Positions 25,567 to 37,536 of a DNA stretch of 64,000 nt are shown here, piece by piece. The stretch comes from Pontederia crassipes. Taxonomy: Eukaryota > Streptophyta > Magnoliopsida > Commelinales > Pontederiaceae. The position numbers were made by a program, and so were the translations under genes. The notes beneath the pieces are model-generated. The model did no database searches, was not told the origin of the DNA, and saw only the letters and a program-made list of their open reading frames with translations. Positions within the stretch are counted from its first letter, which is position 1; each line of letters begins with the position of its first letter. The stretch covers positions 46,795,391 to 46,859,390 of the forward strand of contig CM060193.1 in assembly GCA_030549335.1 (NCBI GenBank), written 5' to 3'.

Positions 25567-26574
25567 GAAGATATCAGATCCTAATGAGAGGCACTTCTTA
25601 GCTGTCTCTAAATTGAGTCCATGTGCAACTGTCATGAGAGATGAAAGACATTCGTGTTATAAAGTAAAATTGGAGGGTATCGTTGAGTAAATATCAAAGT
25701 TGAGGACATTTCGCGTAACTTTTTCCTTTTATTTCCTTTTTTCTCTAATTTTGAGAATTATTTAATTTTTATCATCTAATTTTTGAATTAAAATAATAAT
25801 GACTAAATTATTTCTAAACAACTCTAAATCTTTTTTTATATAGGAGTTCTATGTCCATTAAACATTCTTTTAAATTTGAAATCAAATTAAAAATTTTTTA
25901 TTCCATTTTAATTATAATTTTTACTCCAAGTAAAACTTAATCCTTCTTTAAGAATTAAACTTAGATTAAATTATTTTATTACCCTTATTAAAATTTTGGA
26001 GTATTATAATAAGAAATAAGATTATTTTAGTCAAACATCTTTGCCAGTGGAGTGAGAAAAGAACAAAAGTAAGAACACTAAATTAATAGAAAAATAATTT
26101 ATTCTCATCCGTTATATTTTTAATGTAGAAATATTGAATTATCTAACCAACGTCACTCCCGTGACTTAGTCCGCAAGAAATTAAGGTACAAAATAAAACC
26201 AAAGCGTCAACTCGAGATTTCTTAATTCGCCACCACGATATTAATTGTTCTGAAGAGTCAAATATAGTTCAACTTTATTATTTATATTTTCTTATTAAGG
26301 TGAAGAAACTTGCAATAAATTCCACATTTTTCTTTCCATTCAATTGGAAGGTTAGAACTCCTTGTTCAACGTCCTCCTCCAAAGTCCTACCTAAAGCAGT
26401 AACGAAAGTCCAAAAGCCTTCGTCTTTGACTGACCAGTGAACCACCCCACAACTCCCGCTGCTCCCCTCTGTTGACCGCCCTGCAATTGACTGCAACGAA
26501 AGATCCCACCTTTGTGCTGCACATCTGCTCACCATTACAATCTACCAACCGCTTGCTCGTCTACTTCATGTGGA
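25567..26574. other. AT-rich spacer and presumed promoter region of the thioesterase gene
   Basis: No gene is recognised. The sequence becomes richer in C from about 26380. An open frame in phase with the thioesterase starts at 26512, with further in-frame ATG codons at 26575, 26830 and 26878, so part of this stretch may be 5' leader or transit-peptide coding. Confidence 0.5.
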
Positions 26575-26829
26575 ATGTGGATCCCCGCCCGAAGAATCAC
26601 CAGCTTTGGTTCCAAACTCCACTCACCCTGCCGTCAATCCATCCGTTCTCCGTTCCAAAGCGAGTTTTTCCCTCCGGCGGCAGGAATTCTGCTAGGGGAT
26701 TCGTCAGAAACAGTCCCTCAATCCAATCTTTTAGTTGAGAAAGGATCGATTCCATTGCAAAAATCGAATTTTTTTGATCGAAAAAAGCTGCCCCCTTCCG
26801 CCGCCTCGTTCAGGCTCAGGTTCAGGTTC

Positions 26830-29800
26830 ATGTCATCCTCTGCCGAGGTGCCACCGCAGGCAACGCCTTCCGGCGACATGGATTCAGCTTCCTCCTCGCC
26901 CATCCGGGTGGTGTCCACGTTCGCATCCCCGTTCGACAAGTCGCCGCCGCACATCGACGCCGGCTCCTCCGTCAGGAAGCCGCTGAGCCTGTGGCCGGGA
27001 ATGTACCACTCTCCTGTCACCAACGCCCTCTGGGAGGCCCGCTCCAGCATCTTCGAGCGGCTCCTCGATCACAGCAAGGACGGGCCGCCGCAGAGGGAGC
27101 TCCTGACGAGGACGCCGTCGCAGAGCCGGACGACCATCATCTACAACTTCTCGAGCGATTACATATTGAGGGAGCAGTACCGGGATCCCTGGAATGAGGT
27201 CAGGATCGGGAAGTTGCTCGAGGACCTCGATGCCCTGGCCGGAACAATCGCCGTGAAGGTATCGATTGCCTACAAATTTACATGTCAGAATGGAGTCTTA
27301 CATAAGATAGTAAAATTGAATTCTCGACCGAAAAGATGCTACTTGTTAACAAAAATATGATCGATCTAAAATCAGCCTACTTATTAATAAATTTTTTTTA
27401 AAGTATAGTTTTTTGATAAACTTATTAAATTCAATCATTAAATTACACCTCAATAAGTCATATTTTTACTCATTTTTAAATCTTAGTTACATTAAAATAT
27501 AGTAATGAGAAAAAAAATATTGGATTTCATCTAAATTGATTAGCTTTATTCATTTTTATTCTTATTTAAAAATTATATTAAATAAATGAGACAGTATTGA
27601 TCTGATGACTATGCGACCCAAGTTAGATCTTGCACATAATATCTTCCAAACAAGATCGAGATCGTTTAGGGATATTAAAATCATAAAAATGTAAGATCTT
27701 GAAGTTTATATGGAAATCTTGACAATCTTAATTGCTTCTCCTTTTAACTCGTTTTTTAAAAGCATGAAGTATCTATCACATTCAAAGGGTATTGCCTAGA
27801 ACTTTATTCTTGAGTAAGTTTTTGATCAGATCTTTGATTTGTGGAATAGTTGCTGTTATAACTCACATTTACATAACTTCTATCTTTGAAGTAGTATGCC
27901 ACAATCTGTTAATAAAAACTTCATTGCTGGCTACCTGAGGTATCTTCTTCATGACGGTACTCTAAGAAACTTATTATCATAGCTGTTGACAATAACTGGT
28001 TTAATGTGCATTATACATAAAAAAAGAAGATGAACAAGATTTCTTCTTCTGTGATACCCAGGCATGTATGTTCAATCTATTCCTTGAAGAACCAAATATC
28101 GATAATGTGACACTTGTATTTGCTGTCTTTATGCCATCATCAATTTACACACTGGTTGTATGTCTTGTAGCATTGCTCTGATGACGATAGCACCACAAGA
28201 CCTCTTTTGTTGGTTACTGCTTCTGTAGACAGGATGGTTCTTAAGAAGCCACTTCTTGTGGATAAGGATATAAAGATACAAGGTGCAGTCATATACGTTG
28301 GTCGATCGTCAATTGAAATTCAGATAGAAGTTACTCAATCACAAAAAGGTATTCTTCTAAAAAAAAATCACAAAAAGATATTTCATTGTAAATTGTCAAA
28401 TGTTCTATGTGGAACTGAAGTGAACATTTGTCTGCAGGATTAGAATACATTATGCTGTTTTCTTAGTGCTGATTTTTACCATTCTCATGTGTTGCAGATA
28501 TTCCAGATTCACCAGATTTAATTGCTCTGACCGCTAATTTCACATTTGTTGCACGTGATTCCAAGACTGGAAAGTCGGCTCCAGTGAACCGTCTTTTACC
28601 GGAAACTGAGGAAGAAAAGTTGCTTTTCAAAGAAGGAGAAGAAAGAGATACACTGCGGAAAAGGAAAAGAGAAGAATGGAAAAGAGACCGTGAGAATGGT
28701 GGGCACAGTTTGCATGGTGATATAAAGAGGCTTAAAGATTTACTGGCTGAGGGGCGTGTATTCTGTGATTTACCTTCATTGGCTGACAGAAACAGCATAT
28801 TGATAAGGGATACCAGCCTTGAAAATTCTCTAATTTGCCATCCTCAGCAAAGGAATCTCCATGGGCGTATCTTTGGGGGTTTTCTGATGAACTTAGCCTT
28901 TGAACTAGCCTTCTCAACTGCATATGCATTTGTTGGACACATGCCAATCTTTCTTGAGGTTGATCATGTTGATTTTTTAAAACCTGTAAGTTGCCATCCC
29001 TTCAATCCACTAAAAGTATATCCATTTTGACAGTCTTAGAAAAAAACAAAGACTTAATAGCAAGGAGTCTTCAGTGCCTTCATTCTTATTTTATCGGTTA
29101 ATCATGTCAAGAGTTATTTGTCAATCCATTTTGGATTATTTTTTGAGGAGAATCCATTTAGAATTATGTGTAGGTACCTTAAATGTCTAGTGAATAGCTA
29201 ATCCTTTCCACACACAAAAAAAGGTTATTTGGTAGATGTAGCCTCTTTTGTGCCTGCATCATTATCTACCTGGTTCATCAAGTTAAAGGGTCATCTGTGT
29301 ATCATTTAGCATCATGTGTGTTTTATGGTTAATTGTCACAGATATGCTATACTCATGGGGAAAATGGGACTTACAATTTTCTTCCAAATGGGAGAGTGAC
29401 TTATTTCTACTTCTTTAGGATCATGTCGTGTACTGACACTATTTATTGTGTTTGTCAAATCCAGCTAATTAAGGCAGTGCAAAATGTAGTGAAGTGACTT
29501 TTCTTCTTAATAACGTAACCCTTCTCTTTACTTGGATCAGGTGGATGTGGGAGATTTCCTAAGATTTAAATCCTGTGTTCTCTATACACAACTGGACAAT
29601 CCAGAGAGGCCTTTGATCAACATCGAAGTCGTTGCACATGTAACGAGACCTGAACTTCGAACCAGTGAGGTAAGGTTGTGGTGAACCATCTTTGGTTGTG
29701 TTTCGTAAGACAATGTTTGATTCATTATTGATTAATCACTCCCCCTCTCATTGTCTTTCCATCCTGCCTTGCAGATATCAAACACATTCTACTTCACATT

Positions 29801-29918
29801 TACAGTGAATCCTGATGCCTTAAAGAATGGGTTAAGGATCCGCAAGGTTGTCCCTGCTACAGAAGAAGAGGCTCGCCGTGTACTGCAGCGCATGGAAGCT
29901 GAAGAAGTATTCGGATAA
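26830..29918 (+). CDS. Acyl-CoA thioesterase (ACOT9-like, double hotdog), organellar type
   Basis: Exons: 26830-27258, 28171-28348, 28498-28985, 29541-29669, 29775-29918. All junctions are GT-AG and in phase, giving 455 residues from the ATG at 26830. In-frame ATGs at 26575 and 26878 are alternatives; the 26575 start would add 85 residues rich in Arg and Ser, as in a plastid or mitochondrial transit peptide. The family hydrolyses acyl-CoA to free fatty acid and CoA. The first hotdog follows LWEARSSIFERL and IIYNFSSDYILREQYRDPWNEVRIGKLLEDLDALAG. The second holds the family motif RNLHGRIFGGFLMNLAFELAF in exon 3. The C-terminus is TFYFTFTVNPDALKNG, ending EEEARRVLQRMEAEEVFG. A charged linker (EEEKLLFKEGEERDTLRKRK) joins the domains. 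A broken partial copy lies 5 kb upstream in the same orientation. Confidence 0.92.
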
Positions 29919-30966
29919 AAAGATTTAGTTTTTCACTCAGAGGCAGGACTCTCTTTCAACAAGGATTTTGGGGTATTTAGAACTAGAGAAATAACAGTTG
30001 GTCTCTGTATAATAAGGGAGGTCAGCGTTGATAATGGAACTGTCTTGCAGGACACAAATATTAGGAATTGGAAAACATATAATTCATTAATTTTCAGCTT
30101 TCGATGGCTTACTAATTCCTAGTGACTTGCAATGTTATCTAAGCAAAGCATCATGGATTACCTGATGTTAAGAAACAGTGGACTAACTAATCAAGTACAC
30201 CAGCTTGCTGCAACCAAATTTCTGTGGAAGAAGATTTTGGAGAATTCCTCTCTAAACAAAAGAAGATAATGAAGAATTTCGGAGAATTGGACCATGGATT
30301 TGAACACGTGTTGTATTATATTTCTTGTCAGCTTGCCGCATGAACAAGTTATTAAAAATTGATGTGTCGCTCATCGTTTGCTTCATTTTTTTGTGTAATC
30401 AACTCTGAAAACGAATAAGCTTGTTCATCGATTTTCCTCTTAAGGTATTAGTTTCATCCTTTTGTTGTAATGCAATCTGTCTGATTTCAGGAAACTCTAG
30501 AATTGATCATTTCTTTCTGAAATGTTGCTGTTGAGACCCTTTGCAGATCTTATCTTTAAGGTTTACATTACTAAGGGTTAGAAATCATGTTACATCATCC
30601 CGTTAATGCTTATGCTGATCATCACATGCATACCGGAATAATGGAGAATAAATAACGTGGAAGTGATACCATAAAATTCCAGAAAAATAGGAAGTTTATT
30701 TGCATGTTACTACACAGTGCTGAGACTGGCTTATGTAGGTAGATCTCACGAAGTCCAGAGCCTTGCAAGATAAACCATCCTTATTCATAATCAATTAATC
30801 TCCTATATTCTATATATCTATTTATTGGAAGAGTGATTCTATAAAAATGTTTTACACTTATATTCTATTGATAAAAAATAAGAGAGAAGAAATTCGTGAC
30901 TTGGATGCCACTCTGATTGCATAGCTGTAAATCAGCAACAAAAATCTGCCTGAGTTCATTCTAGCA
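29919..30966. other. Spacer between convergent thioesterase and formin genes
   Basis: About 1 kb holding the 3' untranslated regions of two genes that point at each other. No further gene or repeat is evident. Confidence 0.7.
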
Positions 30967-32555
30967 TCAAAAGCGATCATCATCTGAGCTTTCAGTTCGC
31001 AATGCATGATGCCTTGGAAACACAGGCAGTAGTGTCGGATTCACGGGCACTGGAAAATGTTGCCCTGAGCTGACTATGGTATGATCATTTATCCTGCCAA
31101 TTTCTTTGCAAACTCCATCAAGGATGGCTAGAAAATCTCTGACCACCATGAAGATCCTAAAAGGATGAGCTTCTTCTTTGGCTGAATTACCATGGAAGTA
31201 CTCAGTAATTTCCTTAACTAGAGACAATGACACACTCTCCAGAGCCTGCACTTGTATTATGTTGTGCTCTGCTACCTTCAGGAACCCACTCATGGCATTA
31301 TGGAATTTTTGAACATTCTCCTGGGAAGACAAGGCTTCATTTAATTTTAATACTTCACTGATCTTCCCAATCCCTGCAGCAAGTTTGGTGACATAGCTGC
31401 TGAGCACATCTGAGTCCATAGCAGCTGCCTTCTTCACATTGCTGAGCTCATTCCCGAGGCCAGCAACAACCTTGAGAGTAAACTTCTTACATTCAATGTC
31501 ATCTCGCATGGTCTTTCCTTGTGGTCTATCAGCCGAAAGGCGGGAGCCTTCATCTCTGATGATTTCCTGGACAACAAAATGCAGAAGCGTTGTTTTGCCA
31601 TCGGTGCCTTTTACATCAACAAGCTTCAGCAATGTGTCGAGCTTGAAGGCATGTGCATCCCCACGATTCGTACCAACATTCATATGATTTCCAGTCTTGA
31701 GCACAGCCTCAAGAAGCTTTAGAAACAACCTGCTGCTTCTGAGTTCTTCACAAGCCGCCTGCGGTGGTAAAAACTGATTAGCTATATTCAGAAATACCTT
31801 ATATACAAATAGTTCTAGAAGGATGTGATTTATAATGCAAGCATCGGATTCCGTATTTAGGTACTTTAATAACTAAAATGTTCAAAGATATATATAATGT
31901 CATGCTTTTCGTACATATTCACAACTTACAAAGCAACTTTTACACATTTCAGATAAAAGTTTGTAAAATAAAGATATTGGTTTACATCAGTAAAATGCCT
32001 GTTGAGAAGGGCAAATCTAAACAACTACTATGAACATCATAATCAGCAAAAAAATTTGCAGAGACCGAATTGTGCTCCACGTTGAAAACTTGTCCCAGTC
32101 CTGACCTTTAACCGGGATCCTGAAAACTTATCCCGATTGCAATTTAAGCTGGGCCGAGGTTTTTCCAGTTTTCTGGCGCACACCAGGTCGGAATGACCAG
32201 GATGTCCCGGAATTAACCATCCCTATAGCAGTTAAAAAGAGTTGCCATTCCAGTTCAGCAGAATGATTTACATCTTATACCTGCTGATACTCCATTAGCT
32301 ATGGGCTACCCGTTCAAGAATTTGAGCCACTCAAATTGAAGATGACAAAGAACTTGAACCACTTAGTTTGTGTAGCACTTGATAAAGGGTTCATATCAAA
32401 GTGGGATACAAAGATCTAAGAAGTCAAATGAAAAGAATTCATATTGCTCCATCAAAGGAGTAAATAATTCATGATGAACTATATGTATTTTTGAGGATAT
32501 TGTATTTGCATTCAATATTGTTGTCTTCTATGATGAATGGTGACGGTGTGTTGAA

Positions 32556-32599
<44 letters not shown>

Positions 32600-35500
32600 A
32601 TATATTTCAGCTAAAGTCTTTGGCATTGATGTGCTGAATCTAGTAGTACACTACAGGCTATTCCAGTTCCATAATAGGCCGAATGATGGCTATTATTGGA
32701 AAGTAGTCACTAGAGATTTAGAACATAAGCTTATTACTGACATGTCTATTGATATAAATTGTTGAATACAGAAGGAAAGTAGAAGACAACAGTAATTAAT
32801 GCTGAAGCAAACGAACTTGAATAGCAAACAGAAGGAAAAGTACAGCCCACTCGCGTTATATTTGTCTCAAAATACAATGGAAGTTCTTGACAAACAATTG
32901 TAGCTTTAACTAGTGGAGCGTCAACATCATGGATAGTTAGTTGAGTTATTCAGTGTGCATAGCTAGAGAATATTGCGTCCTAAAAAGTATGAAAGATCAA
33001 ATAAATGTAATGACTAAAAAGACTAATATGTGACTGCCATTTTATCAGCATGAAAATAGAGAACAGAAAAGAATAAAGAAGAACCGGGTGTTCACCTCTA
33101 GGGTCTCAAAAGACTTCTTGAGGTAATTGACTTCAGAATCAAAATTGGCAATGTATAGCATGGCATCCACTCTTTTGAATGCAAATGGGATATCTAGCAA
33201 TGCCTTGAGAAACTTTTCTGCGGTGCCAAGCTTGACTTCAGAATCATCTTTCCATTCTTTCAACCTAATCTCCTCTTCCTTTGTAGGAGCCATCTTTATC
33301 AAGGTCTCCAGCAGTTCAGTTCCTAAACTATCTGCATTACCTGCTTTCAGCAACAATGAGATTGTTTAATTCAACGTCGATCTGTGATTGAACTACTGGA
33401 ACTTTTAAAGAACTACCGGCACTTTTAAATCATAATTTTGATAATTCAGGTGTTAACATGAAAATTTTAGTTCAAACTTTAAATTGGACATGCAAAGGTA
33501 ATTGAAGAAAGAAAACTTCATAAGACAATGGAACAACATAATAATAACAAAACCTTATCCCACTAGGTGGGGTCGGCTACATGGATCATACGACTTCGTT
33601 GATCTATGTTCATGAGATTCGACAGAGTTTTACGCTGGCTGTCGGGGCCTAACACAACCCTCCTCCTTTATCCGGGCTTGGGACCGGCTATAAAACATAG
33701 GCGGAGTTCCTTGGCGCGGCGCCGCGCCCGGAGGTCGTCGGGTCCGCGCGCGGCCGGGCGGCCGCGGCGGGTCGGTCGGTCAACATTGAAATCAAATTGT
33801 TGTCCTGACCTTCCAATAGGGCTTCACATACTTCCTCCTTGGTGACGTTCAGTGCCCTCAGCAGAATGGCGATGTTCTGTGATTTCTTTGGATCCAGCAC
33901 CCTGTTCTCCTGCCTCGGTGAAGGAAGGGCCTGCTTCTTCTTCATCTCCGTAGGGGTGGTGCTTGTTGTGTTGCAGACAAATAGAGTCTGTATCATCTCC
34001 TCATTGACCCTATCAAGTCCTCGACTTTAGAACAGAAAAAAGAACCCAGAAGAACTAGAAAATTGCAGAATTCGTAACAAGATGGGACAAGGAAATGGGT
34101 CAATTGAAATGAATATATGACAATGTTAGAAGTCTCACTGGAATGAGCTCGATTTCAGCTGATCCCACACCATTGCTCGATCTGAGCTCGCCCGGACCTT
34201 GTCCCAGTGTAAAGGCTTCAACTTTGGACGAGGGGCCTCCTCGTTCTTCTCCTCTGCCTCTTTGGTTTGAGCCAAGTCTTCAGGATAAAACAATGCCGAA
34301 GAGTTCTTCTCTCCTACAAGTTTCTCCGGCGCGAGAACCTGCTGTTGGGCCTCTCGTACCTTCCCCATCCGTCGTTCCCAGTAACCAGGTGGTGGTGGCG
34401 GCGGCGGCGGAGGAGGAGGTGGCAGTGTCAGCGGAGCTTGCCTGTGTGGAGGCCCCGGCGGACTGCAGGAGTCGGAATTTTCTACCTTGGGATCGAACTC
34501 TTTCTCCTGAGGCGAAGAAGGCGGTGACGGAGATGGTGGCTTGCGCTTCGGAGGAGATGGGGTCAGTGGCTCCATGGGGGCCGGCGGTGGAGGTGGTGGC
34601 GGTGATCGTGTCGGTGGTAGAGCAGCAAAACTGAGGCTTCCAATAAGGCTTCTTTCGGATTGCGATTTCAACGACCTAACGCTCGAATGCCCAGGGCTCG
34701 ATTCCACCTGCTGCGACGAGGCAGCCGGCGACAACCGGGACGGCGATGACGTAGTATTCGATGACGGGTACGATGGCGTGCTGAGCGTCGAGTTCCTCAA
34801 TCCGCATTTCTCTACCGCTATCGGCAGGAACATCATTCTCCGGGAGCTCGACAGCCGCCCGCCGGCGAGTTCCCCGGCGCTGGCCTTGTCGGTCGACGAT
34901 CCTCTCGGCGAGTAGAATTCCTCGTCCGACGACCCTCCACCGCCTGCATCGGAATTACCGCGGCCTTGCCGATACTGGCGTGGCAGCGAGGGGAGGGGCC
35001 GGAGATCCGGCGAGTTCAGCTTCTGGTACGGAGATCCGGACGTGGAGTCCAAGGCGTCCGTGCCATCGTCGTCGCTGCCGCTGCTCCGGCGGCGGGAATT
35101 GACGAGGGCGCCGAAGAACTCGGCGGGGACAGCGGCTGCCAAGGGCGACTGATGTTTCCTGGTGGCGACTCCGCCGTCGGAAGCTGCGGCACGCGACGGG
35201 AAGAGTCGGAGGGAGTCGGACCGGGCGTCGAACTTGTATTCAGACTGCATCCGGCGGCGGCGACGGCGGACAGCGACGAAGGCGGCGAGCAACGCGGCGA
35301 GGAGGGCGACGGCGAGGAGGGAGAGGAGGACGGAGGAGAGGATCTTGGAACTGTGGTGGCCGGGAGGGGAAGGCTGGGAATTGGGGAATGTGAGGGAGGA
35401 GACGCTGGCAGGAAACTTAGCAGAGGAAGAAGAAGCAGGAGGAGGAGGAGGTGGTGGTGAGGAGAGTTGCGGGAAGAAAGGTTGTGGGTTGGAGGAGGAG

Positions 35501-35622
35501 GAGGGATACTTGGGGAATGGGGAGGAGGATGGGGCGTCGACTGGTGGTGGAGTGCTCACTGGAAAGAATGGTATGTGCAGTGCCCTGCGGTTGCTGGAAG
35601 GAGATGCTGCTGCTGACGGCAT
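30967..35622 (-). CDS. Class I (transmembrane) formin-like protein
   Basis: Four exons on the minus strand (35622-34139, 34009-33810, 33340-33096, 31758-30967) join in phase to 906 residues. Formins nucleate and elongate actin filaments; class I plant members anchor to membranes. Residues 1-90 are Ser/Pro-rich. One membrane helix lies at about 94-118 ([20 protein letters not shown]), followed by a basic stop (RRRRRR). The FH1 region has proline runs near 335-345 and 415-430. FH2 starts near 464 ([12 protein letters not shown]) and contains [20 protein letters not shown], then the core [20 protein letters not shown] and [20 protein letters not shown]. The C-terminus is intact. Oddly, no signal peptide is visible at the predicted start, although class I formins usually have one. 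The leader upstream is rich in CT repeats. Intron 2 contains a SINE and an ITS1-like fragment. Confidence 0.93.
32558..32591. repeat. (AT)n microsatellite in formin intron 3
   Basis: About 17 copies of AT, followed by a short ATGT-rich stretch. Confidence 0.97.
33536..33701 (-). mobile_element. SINE, same family as 6452-6526, longer copy, in formin intron 2
   Basis: On the minus strand it runs gccggtcccaagcccggat, aaggaggagggttgtgttag, then after about 85 bp ccgaccccacctagtggga and a TTG/TTA-rich tail. The 3' half matches the truncated SINE in the cohesin gene. Because both the SINE and the formin gene read on the minus strand, the insertion is in sense orientation. No clear target duplication was found; the 5' side abuts a GC-rich ITS1-like piece. 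Confidence 0.75.
33702..33783 (-). other. Nuclear rDNA ITS1-like fragment in formin intron 2
   Basis: About 80 bp of nearly pure G/C in an AT-rich intron. On the minus strand, positions 33728-33707 fit the conserved angiosperm ITS1 core motif GGCRY-(4-7 bases)-GYGYCAAGGAA exactly: GGCGC, six bases, then GCGCCAAGGAA. The sequence before it (accgacccgccgcggccg) is also ITS-like in composition. It starts about 27 bp inside the intron, after the exon 2 donor. No 18S or 5.8S gene sequence was seen beside it. Confidence 0.55.
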
Positions 35623-35627
35623 TGTGC

Positions 35628-35661
35628 AGAGAGCGAGAGAGAGAGAGAGAGAGAGAGAGAG
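35628..35661 (-). promoter_or_regulatory. CT-repeat tract directly upstream of the formin start codon
   Basis: A (CT)n tract on the coding strand lies six bases before the ATG, with a second tract of about 31 units at 35781-35842. Polypyrimidine leaders are common in plant promoters and 5' untranslated regions. Their role here is inferred only from position. Confidence 0.5.
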
Positions 35662-35775
35662 GTTTCAGGACGATGGTCCGGGAGTTCTCATTCTCGTTCT
35701 CGTTAACGCCGAAGTACAAGAGGAGTGGGAGTGGAACAAAAGGTGCGTCCCAGTGTCTGAAAAGAGGGATGGAAT

Positions 35776-35780
<5 letters not shown>

Positions 35781-35842
<62 letters not shown>
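35781..35842. repeat. (GA)31 microsatellite
   Basis: A pure GA run about 160 bp upstream of the formin start codon. It generates long artificial Ser-Leu or Arg-Glu open frames. Confidence 0.97.
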
Positions 35843-35847
<5 letters not shown>

Positions 35848-36143
35848 AGTGCTGTTGGGGCATGATGCATGATGGGGTATCTACAGTTGGGCAGCAGGGA
35901 AAAGGAAAGAGGAAAAGTGGAATGCCTTCATTTGTTAAACTTGAGAAAACGCGACTCGCTCAATTTGACTGTCTGGCATGCATGATTGAGTGAGGAGAAG
36001 ACGATGACGACGACCTTACGTCTCCTAAAAATTTCATCTTTTTTTTTTCTTCTTGGTCTCGTTAAAAAGAAATCAACTTTTTTTTTTAGACGAGGAAAAA
36101 GAAATCATCTTTGGAATGTTGAAAACAGACGTGCAATGCATGC

Positions 36144-36186
36144 AGAGAGAGAGAGAGAGAGAGGGGGGGGGGGGGGGGGGGGGGGG
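36144..36186. repeat. (GA)n followed by a 24-base G run
   Basis: A GA repeat passes directly into G24 (36163-36186). Long homopolymers like this are prone to length error. Confidence 0.95.
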
Positions 36187-37393
36187 AGAGGAAGGTATCC
36201 AAGCGACTGATGATGAGGTTGTCAGTGGATCCTGTGCAGCAAAAAAAGAAAAGAAGAAAATAAGAAAAACAAAGGGAATTGATTGACAGAATACAACATT
36301 GTAACTACTACTGTTGCTGATCGCTGATTACAAGAAAAGGAGGAATCAGTAGTTAAACAGTTGCCTTTCATGATACTGCCAAATCACTGACAATTGAACG
36401 GCATGGCATGGCATGGGGAGGGAGAGAGAGAGAGGAGAGACAAAGTAGTCATAATTAAAAGAGAGATCTCAACTAATTACAGAGGGCTGAGCATTCCAAG
36501 ATTGGAAATTACCATTTATTGTCATTACATACATTTCTTTGTTAAGGTTAATTTCTCTTTATTAAGGCTAACTACCATTGTCATCACAAGTGACCCTCGC
36601 CTCTCTCTCTCTCTTCGTCGTCCTTTGGACAAGAGATCCATATCATGCAGAACGGAATCGGAGGAGGACGGCATGCAAGAGTAAGAGGAAGAAGAGAAAG
36701 AACATGCGATTTGTAGTTTGTTTGATCCATAGGACAAAATCTTTGAATATGACACAATTATTAGGTTTCCAACTCCTTGTGATTTAAGATTATTAATTCG
36801 AATATGATTAGAGGTTTCATTTTGCTGCCAAAAAAAAATTTATTTTCGAAAATCACAGGATTCTACGAAGTTTCAGAACTTCGATACTGTGAATTGTAAA
36901 AGTCGGTCTGGATCGTTCTCTCTGCTACTGCAGTGAATGGAACTTGACCAAGGATATTCTAGAAAAAAAATGTCACATTACTTTATTATTATGAGTAAAT
37001 GCTCTTCTGATGGCCTTGGATTGTAACACCCCGGATCCAATTAAGATATTATTCATTTTGAATTGATCCGCATGAATTTAAATGTGTTTTAATAGATAAA
37101 AATAATAGCATCATCTTTTTGTCTATATGGAATTATTCAATTAAATCATCTTGATCATTACATTGATAATTAATTTTTATGTGATGATTGTTCCATCATC
37201 ATTCTTCAAATATACCTTGATAATATTGGAGGCACTGACCTTATTCTTGAAGGTGGCAAATGGTAACAAATCTTACTTTTATTTTTTATATCCTTTGATG
37301 CGTCTTAATTACCTTTTAGATTACCTAAACGATATAATATATAGTTGAGTCACTAAGAATTCATTTGGTAGTTCTTATTATTAAGTGTTCTAA

Positions 37394-37394
<1 letters not shown>
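36187..37394. other. Gene-free spacer upstream of the formin gene
   Basis: AT-rich with short A and GA runs. A tgtaacaccccgg word at about 37024 resembles an LTR terminus, but no partner end was found. No gene is seen. Confidence 0.6.

Positions 37395-37441
<47 letters not shown>
37395..37441. repeat. (TTA)n microsatellite
   Basis: About 15 copies of a three-base AT repeat. Confidence 0.97.
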
Positions 37442-37446
<5 letters not shown>

Positions 37447-37536
37447 TACTATTTTTATATATTATTTTTTATAAAAACATCTATATTACAAACGTTAGTC
37501 ACCTTTGTCGTACATGATCGATATTGGTATATTAAT

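Noticed and set aside
26512-26574. Most upstream in-frame region of the thioesterase as certain coding sequence
   Set aside because: The frame is open, but its start residues (MCCTSAHHYN) look like neither a transit peptide nor a conserved part; the true start is left open among 26575, 26830 and 26878.
33606-33845. Arg-rich open frame on the plus strand
   Set aside because: It spans the SINE, the ITS1-like GC island and formin exon 2 in antisense, and has no coding signature of its own.
34966-35460. Gly/Glu/Arg-rich plus-strand open frame
   Set aside because: It is the antisense shadow of the first formin exon, whose composition keeps opposite frames open.
35417-35863. Open frame with long Ser-Leu repeats upstream of the formin
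   Set aside because: It is produced by the CT microsatellites in the formin leader and overlaps the start of the real gene in another frame.
37024-37040. tgtaacaccccgg word as an LTR start, also a similar word near 62920
   Set aside because: The word alone is too short; no second end, primer site or target duplication was found.
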